NCBI GenBank assembly: GCA_024703915.1
Contig: CP087969.1
Coordinates: forward strand, 3,720,001 to 3,784,000
Direction: 5' to 3'
Length of the DNA stretch: 64,000 nucleotides
DNA from: Massilia sp. H-1
Lineage (GTDB): Bacteria; Pseudomonadota; Gammaproteobacteria; Burkholderiales; Burkholderiaceae_D
Below the pieces are notes generated by a model. It saw only the letters and a program-made list of their open reading frames with translations. It was not told the DNA's origin and did no database searches. The position numbers and the translations under genes were made by a program. Below, one piece after another: positions 39,887-50,104 of this stretch. Each line of letters begins with the position of its first letter. The first letter of the stretch is position 1.

Positions 39887-40898
39887 ATGAGTGAACTGGC
39901 GCATCCGGAGTGCGGGCTGGCGCCAAGTCCGCACGCCGACACGCCCGCCCTTGCTTAAGCACCGATCGCCATCTGGTGATCGGCGGAATTGACATTCCTG
40001 CCAAGGAGCAACTCGTACTGCGCTCCTTGCTGCGCGTGATGGACGGTAAAAATCGTCTGCATCTACGGTTCAGCGACACCCTTTCCGAGTGCAACGTGGT
40101 CCTGGTGCCAGCCGATTATGCGTCGCGCTTGCCGATTACCTGCGTCGGTGTGCACCTGCTTCCCGAAGAAGCGCGCGCGCTGAAGCCGCGCGCTCCCCGG
40201 CCTGTCGGTTCGGGCGCCATTGCGCTTGTCCAATACGGGCGTGGTCTTACAGGCGGCGGCCGAGCTGCTGGAACATGGCGCGGCCTTGCTGCGTACCTCG
40301 AACGGCCTGCCCGCGCTGATGTCGACCCTGCTGCGCCACACCATGGCCCGCGAGCGCCGCACAACCCTGTTCCCGCTGGCCGACGGCCGCCACCTCATTG
40401 TCAATTTCCCCGCCGATTGCTATTACTGCGCCGCGCCCCTCGATGACTTGCTCGCTGGCCGCTATCTGCTGCAAGAGCCGCGCCGCGCCAGCGAAGCCGA
40501 AGTCGCGGCCCTGGCAGGGCAGGCGGGCGCCAGATTGCGCGACTTTCTCTGGCTGGCGACGATCCGCCTGATCGATTCGGCAGCGCCCGACGCGGCACTG
40601 TCCGGTCATTTCCGCTTGCGCCGCTGGCCCGATGCCATCGGCCTGACACGCCCCGGTTTTCCCCTGCTGGCGGCATTGCTGACCAGCCGGGCGCACACCA
40701 TCGAACAGGCATCGAAGGCCTGCGGCGCCAGCGTGGCGGCCATCAGCTGGTTCCTGAGGATCAATCTGGCACTGGGCATTGCCGAATCGGTCGAGGCAGC
40801 CGCGCAGGACAAGCCAGGCCGCGGGCGCCGGAACGGCAGCTGTCGATCCCGCCCCTTCCATGTTGAGCCGCATTCGGGATCGGTTGAAACTATGGTGA
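39887..40898 (+). CDS. Unknown protein heading a GTPase/roadblock module
   Basis: ATG at 39887. Repairing GCTTAAGC at 39954 to GCCGGC joins MSELAHPECGLAPSPHADTP to ALAGTDRHLVIGGIDIPAKE; indels near 40225 and 40825 also need repair, after which the end is MLSRIRDRLKLW with stop 40896-40898. About 335 residues. A C-terminal stretch (RRWPDAIGLTRPGFPLLAAL, EQASKACGASVAAISWFLRI) looks like a winged-helix fold. No signal peptide. Its stop overlaps the GTPase ATG (ATGGTGA), so translation is coupled. Likely an effector or scaffold of the GTPase. Confidence 0.7.
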
Positions 40899-41452
40899 AT
40901 ATGTTCCTGTCCAATCCCAATGAACTGAAAATCCTGTTTTACAGGAACGGTTGGCGCTTAAGCAAAACCACGGCCATCGGCGCGATCAGCGAGAAGGTCA
41001 CGCTCTCGACCGAAGTTCCCATGAGCGAGGGCGCGACGGCGAGCAAGAACCAGACGACCGTCGGTTTCGATTACGGCGAGTGCGAACTGGCCGATGGTTT
41101 TTCCCTGCATCTGTACGGAACGCCGGGCCAGGAACGGTTCCGCTTCATGTGGGACATTCTGGCCAAGGGCGCTTTCGGCCTGATCGTCCTTGCCGATCAT
41201 TCCCGCCCCGACCCCGTTGACGATGTGATTCACTATCTGCAGGCATTCGCGCGCCATTTCCCGGCCAGGCGCACGGTCGTGGGCGTCGGTCGGCTGGACG
41301 CGCGGCCCGAACTCGGTATCGAACAGTATGTCGAACGGCTGGCCCAGGCGGGATTTCATGTGCCGGTGCTGGAAGCCGATGTGCGCAAGGCGGAGGACGT
41401 GCGTTTGCTCTTATCCATCCTGGTCAGCATGGCGGAGGTCGAAATTGAATAG
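40892..41452 (+). CDS. Ras-like small GTPase (MglA/conservon-type)
   Basis: As printed, the Walker A motif is missing. Removing one extra T near 40942 and restoring GCCGGC at 40966 gives KILFTGTVGAGKTTAIGAIS, a perfect P-loop. Switch II region is HLYGTPGQERFRFMWDILAK. The usual N/TKxD motif is replaced by VGVGRLD, a degenerate G4. About 185 residues. Related bacterial GTPases (MglA, Streptomyces CvnD, family recall) work with roadblock proteins encoded alongside, as here, to set polarity or signalling state. Confidence 0.82.
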   Translation: MVNMFLSNPNELKILFYRNGWRLSKTTAIGAISEKVTLSTEVPMSEGATASKNQTTVGFDYGECELADGFSLHLYGTPGQERFRFMWDILAKGAFGLIVLADHSRPDPVDDVIHYLQAFARHFPARRTVVGVGRLDARPELGIEQYVERLAQAGFHVPVLEADVRKAEDVRLLLSILVSMAEVEIE

Positions 41453-41879
41453 GACACAGCACGCGTTCAGCGACGCACAGAGACAGGCCTTAACCGCCTT
41501 TTGCACGGAACTGCTGCTGGAGTTTTGTGCCAAGACATCCGGCGTGCAAAGTGCCACCGTCGCCACGTTCGACGGCGTGACCGTCGCTTCTACGGTGAGC
41601 GGCAAGACCGAAAGCGACAAGATTTCCACGATGTCCAGTTCGATCGCCGCGCTGTCGGCAGCGCTCACGCGCGAAGTGCGGCATTCGGAACCGGACCGTG
41701 TTTTGCTCGAGTCGGAAGATGGCCGCATCGTTTTCATCAAGGTGCCCGGCACCAACGCGGGCATCGTTTTCACGGCAGTGACCGATCACAACACCGTGCT
41801 GGGCACGCTGCTCTGGAGTTGCCGCAGTGCGACCGAGAAGCTGGCCGGGTATGTCGCCCGGCTCGATGAAGCGGCCTGA
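41445..41879 (+). CDS. Roadblock/LC7 domain protein 1
   Basis: TTG start at 41445 with GGAGG upstream, overlapping the GTPase stop by 8 bp. About 144 residues: FCTELLLEFCAKTSGVQSAT, VASTVSGKTESDKISTMSSS, VLLESEDGRIVFIKVPGTNA. The alternating beta-helix pattern and a Ser-rich loop are those of MglB-like roadblock proteins, which act as GTPase-activating or scaffolding partners of small GTPases. Confidence 0.78.
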   Translation: MNRTQHAFSDAQRQALTAFCTELLLEFCAKTSGVQSATVATFDGVTVASTVSGKTESDKISTMSSSIAALSAALTREVRHSEPDRVLLESEDGRIVFIKVPGTNAGIVFTAVTDHNTVLGTLLWSCRSATEKLAGYVARLDEAA

Positions 41880-41956
41880 GTTTCCCTTGTAGTTTTTTAT
41901 CACGCTTAAGCAGCGGCGATTTCCGGCATTTTTGCCATCAACCAAAAGGAATGACC

Positions 41957-42317
41957 ATGTCAACTCCCAAAGAAATGCTTAACGAACTGATGCAAGTGGA
42001 AGGTGCGATGTGCGGGGCGCTGGTCGATTACAACAGCGGCATGCTGCTCAGAATCGATCGGTACGGGCGTCGATCTGGAAATGGCGGCGGCCGGGAATAC
42101 AGAAGTTGTCCGCGCCAAAATGAAGGTCATGAAATCGCTGGGACTGAGCGACACGATCGAAGATATTCTGATTTCGCTTGGCAAGCAGTACCACATCATT
42201 CGCCCGGTCGAAAAGCACGACGGGCTGTTCATCTATTATGTGCTGGACCGTTCGCGTGCCAATCTGGCCATGGCGCGCCGCAAAGTGCTCGAAGCGGAAT
42301 CGAAAGCGACGATCTAG
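41957..42317 (+). CDS. Roadblock/LC7 domain protein 2
   Basis: ATG with AAAGGA upstream. MSTPKEMLNELMQVEGAMCG, then, after a two-base loss near 42053, SIGTGVDLEMAAAGNTEVVR and LGLSDTIEDILISLGKQYHI. About 121 residues. Resembles roadblock proteins that read GTPase state (HIIRPVEKHDGLFIYYVLDR). The 77-bp gap before it contains another scrambled GCCGGC (41905). Confidence 0.75.
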
Positions 42318-42376
42318 CATTGCCGCTCCCCGGTCCGGACATCCCGCCTGCGCAGGCATGTCCGGCCGTGGCGCTG

Positions 42377-43925
42377 TTATTCGGCGCTGATATCCACCGC
42401 TTGCGGCGCCTTGATCGCCGCCAGCGCCAGTTCCGAACTGTTCAGGGCGCCTTCGACGAAGCCCTGATAATCGGAAAACGCTTCGCCGACGATGTGCACG
42501 TTCTTTGCACCCGAGCCGAAGTCGAAGGCCTTGAATGACTCCATCACCTTCCACGAACGCACGCCCGGCTGCCAGCCGTGATTGGCCGCGCCATGCAGGT
42601 GCGCGCGCCCAGTCGCGAATACCGTAGGTAATAATCGACTTCTTGATATAGGCGGTCGCTTCGGCCAGCGTCTGTTCGCTGAACACGAGCTTGGAGTGCG
42701 CGTTCAGGCGCAGGTGGGTCTCGTTGCTTTCCAGCGAACGCTTGATATCGCGCGCCACGAACAGCGCGAAGGCGTCGACAATGCGCGCATCCTGATCGAC
42801 TTCGGCGCGGTCGTGCCGGTCCGGCTCGCTCAGATAATGGCGCCAGAATTCGGTCGACGGCCGGTCCATGTACAGCATCATCATGCCGTGGCCATCGTTG
42901 TCGTTCTCTTGCGGGCGGCGGAAGTAATGCACTTCGCGGGTTGGCAGGCAGTTCGCGTATTGCTGCGGCGGCTGGTCGTAATCCCACCATGGCGCATTGC
43001 TGACGAAGAAGATCTTCAGCATGGGGAAGCCGTTGACCGAGTCAAGGTGGCAGGAAATATGTTCCGGCAGGTGCGAGGCGAGCTTGACCAGCGGCACGCG
43101 CGGCAGCGCCAGGATCAGGCGCGACGCTTCGACCTTGATCGTGCCATTCTTGGTGCGCACGTCCAGTTCCAGCGTCGGCTGGCCCAGAGCGACGGGGCGG
43201 AAGCCGCGCAGCGCATGGCCGCCTACCAGCGTGATGTTCGGCTGCGCATGGATCTTGGCCATCAGCGCGTCGGTCAGGCGGGACGAGCCGCCCTCGATGC
43301 TGGCCAGTTTCTGGCCCACGGTCTTGAGCGCGCAGCCACCAGATGATCCATTCGATCGCGTTCAGATTCTCGGGAATCATGTGATAGAAGGTGCCGGTGT
43401 CAGCGCAGCTTGACCAGTGCGCGATGGCTGAGCACGCCCTGCGCGGACAGGGCATTCCAGAAGCCGGTCGCCCACAGGGGCTGGCCGTGCAGCTGGGAAT
43501 GCTTGCGCAGGCGGGTGTAATCGGCTTCGGTCAGGCTGTCGATCCAGGCCTGGTCGTCCGGGTCGCGGCCCATCACCAGCATGATGCCGCGCTTGAGCAG
43601 CTGCAGCGAGTTCAAGCCTTGCTCTTCAGTAAAGCAATTCCTCGTCGGCAGCGCTGACCGATTCGGCCGAGGGGCCCGAAAAATCGACCAGACCCACGCC
43701 CAGTTCGGCGCACAGGGCGGCAGACGCGGCTGCAGGGTCGGTTCGAAGCGCATCGGCCCGTATTCGGCGATGAAGCCGTCCATGTCTTCGGTTTCGATGC
43801 GGCCGCCCCAGCGGTCGGACGAGGCTTCGAGGATCAGGACTTTGTGGTAGAACTTCGGCCAGGCGGGTGGCGCAAAAGAGGCCGGAAACGCCGCCATGCA
43901 TGATAACGATAGGTGGTTCTTGCAT
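42377..43925 (-). CDS. FAD-dependent amine oxidase family protein
   Basis: ATG at 43925; dinucleotide-binding region VIMHGGVSGLFCATRLAEV (one GxGxxG residue altered by error), RWGGRIETEDMDGFIAEYGP, substrate-domain text ASRLILALPRVPLVKLASHL and C-terminal VHIVGEAFSDYQGFVEGALN typical of monoamine-oxidase-like flavoenzymes. Frame breaks near 43860, 43690, 43405, 43330 and 42595. About 515 residues. Substrate unknown; lies head-to-tail after the P450 gene. Confidence 0.85.
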
Positions 43926-44033
43926 GGAGTGGATGTGCGCAAAAGCGACAATATGTACGCGAGGCAGCGATTGTGCCACGGTTTTGTCGAACTGAGCATT
44001 AACAAGCCACCAAACGCCCCGCGCTGTTCACAC

Positions 44034-45459
44034 TCAGCCGTGAAACGGACAACCTTCCGCGGCCGCCGGTTCGGCCGGGGCTTGGCGTCAGCCGTTTGCG
44101 GCTGGCCAGCATCAGGCGCAGGCCGCCTGCGGGCCGCATCGTCACTTGCAGGCGCATGCCGGGCTGTTCCTGGCCGGGCGCCGGGCGCAGCGTGTAGCGC
44201 TGCAGCAGGGTGGCCAGGATCAGTGTCATTTCCATCGAGGCGAAACTATTGCCGATGCACACGCGCGGCCCGGTGCCGAAGGGGAAATAGGCGCCGCGCG
44301 GCACCTGGCGCGCCGCTTCCGGCGCGAAACGGTCGGGATCGAAGGTGTCGGGATCAGGGAACCAGCGCGGATCGCGCTGGACCAGGCTCGACAGCAAGGT
44401 GACGAGTGAACCTTTGGGCAGCAGCCACGGTCCTATCTGGACATCCTGGGCGGCCTGGCGCATGAATACGCCCGGCGCCGGGGAATACATGCGCAGCGTT
44501 TCCTTGACCACCTGGCCAAGGTAGGGCAGGCGCGCCACATCGGCAAAGGTGGGCGAGCGGCCTTCGAGCACGGTGTCGACTTCCTCGGCCGCGCGGAACG
44601 CCATTTCCGGGTGCGATGCCAGCACCCAGCTCTACCCAGGTCAGGCCGGAGGCGGTGGTTTCGTGGCTAAGCCAAAAGGTGGTCATCAGCTGGTCGCGCA
44701 CTTGCTCGTCCGACAGCACGCTGCCGTCGCCCTCGCTGTCGGCGGCCGTCAGCAGCATGCCGAGCAGGTCGTCATGGACTTCGCCGCTGGCGCGCCGCAG
44801 GCGGATATGCTTCCAGATCAGGTCGTCCAGCAGGCGCATCGCGCGCCGCTTGGCGCGCTTGGACGGCAGCGGCAGCCAGTCCGGCAGCGAGGCCGGGTAA
44901 AACATGTCGTCGTAGGCGATCTGGCTCAGCAGGCGGACCGCGTGTTCGGTGTCTTGCGTTTCCTGGGCCGTGATGCGGGCGCTGAACATGGTGCGCACGA
45001 TCACGTCCATGGTCAGCATGTTCATCGCTTGTTCAAAGTCGAAGGGCTGGCCTTGGTGGCTGGCCAGCTTGTCCAGCACGGTCGTGGCCGCTTCTTCCAT
45101 CTGCAGCGCGTAGCTAAAGCAAAGCGTTTCGGGCTGAAACCGGGCTGCAGCATGCGCCGCTGTTTCTTCCAGGTGTCGCCCTCGGTGATCAGCACGCTCT
45201 GGCCGTGGACTTCGCGCAGCACGTTCATGTGGCGCTCGTAGCGGATGAAGCTGTCGGCCTTTTCCACCAGCACTTCGCGTATCAGTTCCGGGTCCAGGAA
45301 GGAATAGGTGCCCACGCTTCAGCCACGCGTACATACAGGCTGTCACCGAAGGATTGCTGGGCGCTGCGCCAGAAGCCGAGGTAATCGCGCGCCATCTGGC
45401 GCAGCAGGCTGAGGCCGAAAAAAGCGGTCGCGCGGACCGGGTGGACGTGCAATATTCAT
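44034..45459 (-). CDS. Cytochrome P450
   Basis: AGGAG before the ATG at 45459. ExxR in VKETLRMYSPAPGVF, heme-binding FPFGTGPRVCIGNSFA with the Cys ligand, and the I-helix printed as FWLSHETTA; restoring GCCGGC at 44668 yields FLAGHETTA, the normal oxygen-binding motif. A second scrambled site near 45114 repairs to RFAGYALQMEEA. The repaired C-terminus ends CPFHG at 44034. About 475 residues. Fatty-acid-hydroxylase-like by general pattern; substrate unknown. Adjacent amine oxidase could share a pathway. Confidence 0.9.
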
Positions 45460-45720
45460 GATGACCTGTCTCCTGTTGCATTAATTATAACGGGAGCGGT
45501 AATGAACAATCAAACGGCTGCGCATACGCGGCGCCTGTTTATTTGGCGCGAAGGCTTACCATTGCTGCACGCGGGGGCGCGTCATTCGTTGCCACAGGCG
45601 AACAATCCAGGAAGGCGACCAGGCGCCGCTGTCGGACGGTTCGTCATCCTCGGGGTCGCTTTGCGAGAGGTAGGTCGAGGGAATCGGCACTGCGCGCGCC
45701 CGGGCCGCTGATCGGAATGG

Positions 45721-46315
45721 TCATGCCCTGTTCGCCCAGTTCTTTTCCACTGTGCAATTGCAACCGACCAGGTCCAGGGTTTTTGCAAAGCGCTGGGCCG
45801 CCACGTGGTCCATGCGGCGCCGGATCACGGCCTTGGGCGTGTCGAGCATTTGCAGCACGTCGTCGCGGTCGCGCTTGAGAAGGGGAATCAATTTGGCGAC
45901 AATAGCGTCGCGGTCCACGTTTTTCTGGATGCTGTCGAGCGTCAGGCAGAATGTGGCAGGGCGGTGCACCTTGGCCGCCTGCTCGTCGATGACGGTCAGC
46001 GCCAGCGCACCGGCGCGGCGCAGCAGGAAGGGAATGACTTCGACGTGGCGCGCCGAGATGCTGATGATCCCGATCTCATCGGCAAAAGCAATCCATCAGC
46101 GGGTTGTTGGCCCACGGGCAGACGGCAGGTTCGTCGACCAGGTAGGCGCCCGACGAGGCGCAGGGAAAGCGTTCAACTAGTGCGTCATGGAACTGAATCA
46201 GTCGCGGCGCAGGCGGCACGTCTTTCGAATCGCGCAGCAACTTGTCCGCGAAACCATAGGCGTCATGGTTGTACGGCGGTACCGAAGGGACGACGATTTT
46301 AAGGATGTAGCTCAT
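45721..46315 (-). CDS. Hypothetical protein, about 198 residues
   Basis: MSYILKIVVPSVPPYNHDAY, then FADEIGIISISARHVEVIPF after repair of an indel near 46088, and CLTLDSIQKNVDRDAIVAKL. It ends TLDLVGCNCTVEKNWANRA. No signal peptide or membrane segment. No family recognised. Divergent from the binding-protein gene, and separated from the P450 by about 260 bp in which no gene stands out. Confidence 0.62.
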
Positions 46316-46452
46316 TTGCAACTAGTGTTATTTCGCTGAAATCGACATTGTATTTCATCTGTGAAACGTTACATTGAAAAACGTGTCCGAATGTGGTTTC
46401 CCAGGTGTTACCATTTATGCAGTTGCACAAACATCCAGACGAGCCCAGAGAT

Positions 46453-47176
46453 ATGCTGGAAGCGTTCCGTTCTTGCCCTTGCACTGATAGTCGTTCCGGC
46501 GTCCGCGACAGCGGCCGAAGGCACGCTCCGGATGATCGCCCCGCGCAATCAAACCATGCCGCTCGCGCAGTTTCAGAATGAAAAACTGAGCGGCGGGATC
46601 ATCAAGGATCTGGGCGACGCGATCGCACAGCGGGTCGGGCGCCATGTCGACTATGTCAGTGTAGCAGGCGATCAGGTCGCCGCGGCACTCTCGTCGGGCA
46701 AAGCAGACGGAATTTGCTATGTTCGTCCGTTCTGGATCGACGGCGACTTCCACTGGAGCCGCCCCGTCATTCCCGACGCCGAACTGGTCGCCTCGCTGCC
46801 GGACGCGCCGCGCGTGCGTTCCCTGCTCGACCTGCGCGACCGTCCGGTCGGCACCGTCGCCAGCTACCGCTATCCGCGCGTGGAACAGGTGCTCGGCCTG
46901 CGCTTCCAGCGCCTCGATTCGCCCACCATGGACGACAACCTGCGCACCATGAGCCGCGGCGGCGCCCAGCACACGGTGCTCGGCCGCGCCACCTTCGATT
47001 ATCAGCTCAAGTTCAACAAGGCGCTGCAGCTGCGCTCGGACCTGGTGATCGCGTCCTTCACGGCCCAGTGCGCGTTTTCCAAGCGCGTCGACGTGCCCTT
47101 CGGCGAGATCGACCAGGCCATCAACGCCTTGCTTGACGACGGCTCGGTGGCCGCGATTCTGGCTCGCTACCGCTAA
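46453..47176 (+). CDS. Periplasmic amino-acid-type (SBP_bac_3) binding protein
   Basis: Signal peptide region KRSVLALALIVVPASATAAE; then GTLRMIAPRNQTMPLAQFQN, GIIKDLGDAIAQRVGRHVDY and FGEIDQAINALLDDGSVAAI, the family-3 solute-binding layout. I place the start at 46453, assuming one extra G after the ATG; the longer in-frame read from 46361 has no signal-like start. About 240 residues. No permease of this family is adjacent, so it may act as a sensor or orphan binder. Confidence 0.75.
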
Positions 47177-47259
47177 CATCGGAAACGCTCCCAATCGGGT
47201 GTCCAGCGTGTACAATGAAGCGGCATTTTCCCTTGCCGCTGCTCCTACCATTTGCACAA

Positions 47260-48289
47260 ATGACTCCACCGACCTTGCTGCGCCGCCGTCAGATCCTCAA
47301 GGGAGCGATCGCGGGCGCCTTGCCGCTGGCCGTGCCCTCGCTGGCGCTGGCTAGGCTGCCGAGCCGCTGGTGGTGGGCGGCCTGCCCGTCACCTGCAATC
47401 TGACGCTGCCGATCGCCTGCGTGGCCAAGACCGCCGCCAACGCGCAGCTGCGCAGGGCCCCGCCTTCGAATACAGTAAATACAGCGGCTGGCCGGAGATC
47501 AAGGAGTCGCTCATGACGGGCCGCATCCAGGCCGCCTACATGCTCGCCCCGCTGGTGATGGACCTCACCGACAAGCGCATTCCGCTCAAGATCGTCTCGC
47601 TCGGCCACCGCTCGGGCGCGGTGATCATGGTGCGCACCGATTCGGCCAACAAGAGCTTCAAGGACTTGCGCGGCAAGCGGATCGCCATCCCGAGCCGCTT
47701 CGCGGTCGACTTCCTGTTCCTGCGCAAAATGCTCGCGCGCGAAGGCATGAGCCCGAAAGACATCCAGATCATCGAGATGCCGCCGCCCGACATGCTTAAG
47801 CCGCGCTGTACGCCAAGGCGGTCGACGCCTACTGCACCGGCGAGCCGTTCGGCGCCGCCGCCCAGCGTGCTAGCACTACGCGCGCCCCCTGTCCATGACG
47901 CGCGACGAATGGCGCAACTACATCTGCTGCGTGCTGACCGTGCGCGAAGAGCTGATCAGCACCAACCGCCCGCTGGTGCAGGACCTGGTGAACCACGTGC
48001 AGGCGGCTAGCGCAACTGGCTCGACGCCACGCCCGCCAACCGCGCCAGGGCGGTCGCCGTCGCCTCCGGCCGCAAGTACTTCAACCAGGATCCGAACGTG
48101 CTCAAGTTCGTCATGGAGAACCCGGCCGACCGCGTCACTTACGGCGACCTGCGCATGATCCGCCCCGAGTTCGACGAGCTGATGAAGCTGTCGATCGAAG
48201 CGGGCACCCTCAAGCGGCCGGTGGCCTACGAGAGCTACGTCGACGAGAGCTTCGTCAAGAACATCAAGCCGGTCTCGATCGCGCTGTAA
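47260..48289 (+). CDS. NMT1/NrtA-like ABC transporter substrate-binding protein
   Basis: Twin-arginine-like start TLLRRRQILKGAIAGALPLA. Then PAFEYSKYSGWPEIKESLMT, GRIQAAYMLAPLVMDLTDKR and MVRTDSANKSFKDLRGKRIA, as in CmpA/NrtA/SsuA-type binders. Scrambled GCCGGC sites at 47350, 47795 (PDMPAALYAKAVDAYCT), 47867 and 48008 break the frame. About 340 residues. Alternative ATG at 47215. It heads an operon with SCO1-like, cupredoxin-like, permease and ATPase genes; ligand unknown. Confidence 0.83.
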
Positions 48290-48300
48290 CCCGGAACCCC

Positions 48301-48883
48301 ATGAAACGCCTGTTCGCCTCCGCCCTGACCCTGCTCGCACTGCACTGCCATGCCGCGCCCGCCGACACCCTCAAAGCCGAGCGTGTTCCGAGCCGCCGCG
48401 CGCCGCGCCTGAGATCGCGCTGCCTTCGTCGGCTAGGCCAAGCGTTCAAGCTGAGCGCGCAGCGGGCAAGGTGGTGGTGCTCGAATTCGGCTACACCCAT
48501 TGCGTGGACGTGTGCCCGGTGTCGCTGGCCGCGCTCACCCAGGCGCGCCAGAAGCTGGGCGCCGCCGCGGCCGACGTGCAAGTGGTGTTCATCACGGTCG
48601 ATCCGGCGCGCGACGACGCGGCGCGCCTGCGCAGCTATCTGGAAGCCGTTCGATGCGTCCATCGCCGCGCTCACCGGCACCCAGGGCCAGATCGACGCGG
48701 TGCTCAAGGCTTACGGCATCAGCGCCACCCGGCGCATGGTCGAGGGCGGCAAGACCGACTACACGATGCACCATTCCTCGTACCTGTATTTCATCGACCG
48801 CCAGGGCATGCAGCGCGCTGATGCCCTTCGGCCGCTCGTCCGACGACATCGCGCACGACCTCGCGCTGCTGCTCAAGCGCTAG
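48301..48883 (+). CDS. SCO1/SenC-family copper chaperone-like protein
   Basis: Signal peptide MKRLFASALTLLALHCHAAP; copper-binding CxxxC in GYTHCVDVCPVSLAALTQAR and the distal His in DYTMHHSSYLYFIDRQG, so all three SCO ligands are present. A scrambled GCCGGC at 48434 repairs to PSSAGQAFKLSAQRG; indels near 48465, 48650 and 48820. About 190 residues. SCO proteins insert copper into CuA or act as thiol oxidoreductases; here it sits inside a transporter operon rather than by cytochrome oxidase genes. Confidence 0.88.
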
Positions 48884-48890
48884 GACGGGC

Positions 48891-49330
48891 ATGGATTATT
48901 TTCGCCGCAACTGGCCGCTCACCGCGCTGATCGCGATTGTTCTCGGCACGCTGGCGTGGGCCTGCCTGGCGCCGCTGCACGTGGCCAGCCACGACAAACT
49001 GTTCGAAATACCCAAGGGGACCTGGGCGCGCCGCATGGCCTGGCGACAAGGTCGAGATTCTGCCGCGGACGATCCGCCTCACGCTCGGGGTGCGCGACGT
49101 GCTCCTGCTGCGCAACAGCGACACGGTGCCGCAGATTTTCGGCCCGGTCCTGATCATGCCCGGCCAGGACTTCCGCCTGCCGTTTGAAACCGTCTCCGAA
49201 AACCAGTTCGCCTGCAGCGCTCACCTGTCCGGGCAGATGACGGTGATCGTCGAACCGCTGCCCAATCCGGGCCTGGCGCGCCTGCAGTGGCGCCTGGGCA
49301 GAACTGGCGCACGCCATCCGAACCTACTAG
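48891..49330 (+). CDS. Cupredoxin-like membrane-anchored protein
   Basis: N-terminal anchor helix (LTALIAIVLGTLAWACLAPL), then GDKVEILPRTIRLTLGVRDV, NSDTVPQIFGPVLIMPGQDF and FACSAHLSGQMTVIVEP. The C-x2-H-x4-M loop of type-1 copper sites is present, but the expected upstream His is a Gln in the NSDTVPQIFGP segment. Indels near 49045 and 49300; ends ELAHAIRTY. About 145 residues, 7 bp from SCO and 6 bp from the permease gene. Confidence 0.75.
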
Positions 49331-49336
49331 GGACCC

Positions 49337-50104
49337 ATGCAGAAACTGAAAAACGCGCTTCCCTCGCTGACCCTGATCGCGCTGCTGATCGCGCTGTGGT
49401 GGGTGGTCGTGATGCAGACCGACAGCCTGATCTTCCCCACGCCGTGGCAGGTGGTCACGGGCACGCTGGAGCTGGCCGAAGACGGCACCCTGTGGGAGCA
49501 CATCGGCGCCTCGCTGTTCCGGGTCGGCACCGGCTTTCTGATCGCGGTCCTGGTCGCGGTGCCGACCGGTTTGTGGATGGGGCGGGTGGACGGCGTCTAC
49601 CGCACGCTCAATCCCTTGTTTCAGATCCTGCGTCCGATTTCTCCGATCGCCTGGATTCCGCTGGCGATCCTGTGGTTCAGGGGTGGGCGACGTGTCGCCG
49701 GTGTTCCTGATCTTTATCGCGGCCGTGTTCCCGATGATCGTCCAGACCGCGTCCGGCGTGCACACGATCGAACGGCGCTACCTGCACGCGGCCGAGAACT
49801 TCGGCGTTTCCCGCACCACGCTGTTCCGGCGCGTGATCGTGCTTAAGCCGTGCTGCCTGAAATCGTGGTCGGCATGCGCATCGGCCTGGGCGTGGCCTGG
49901 CTGGTGGTGGTGGCCGCCGAAATGATCGCGCTGCGCTCGGGCCTGGGCTACCTGATCATCGATTCGCACAATGCTTAAGCAACCGCTACGACCTGGTCAT
50001 CAGCCTAAGCATGATCATCATCGGCCTGATCGGCCTTTTGCTCGACGGCGCCATGCGCCTGCTCAGAACGACTCAAATCGGTAAGGTGGCGCTATGGACG
50101 GTAA
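49337..50104 (+). CDS. ABC transporter permease (SsuC/NrtB-like)
   Basis: Six-helix permease: [43 protein letters not shown]-loop [20 protein letters not shown]. Scrambled GCCGGC sites at 49846 ([14 protein letters not shown]), 49974 (HNAGNRYDLVI) and an extra A near 50064 (end [14 protein letters not shown]). Partner of the ATPase, which it overlaps by 11 bp. About 255 residues. Confidence 0.88.

Noticed and set aside
45502..45711. 69-residue plus ORF upstream of the P450 gene
   Set aside because: No ribosome site, no recognisable sequence, Arg-rich as random GC-rich frames are.
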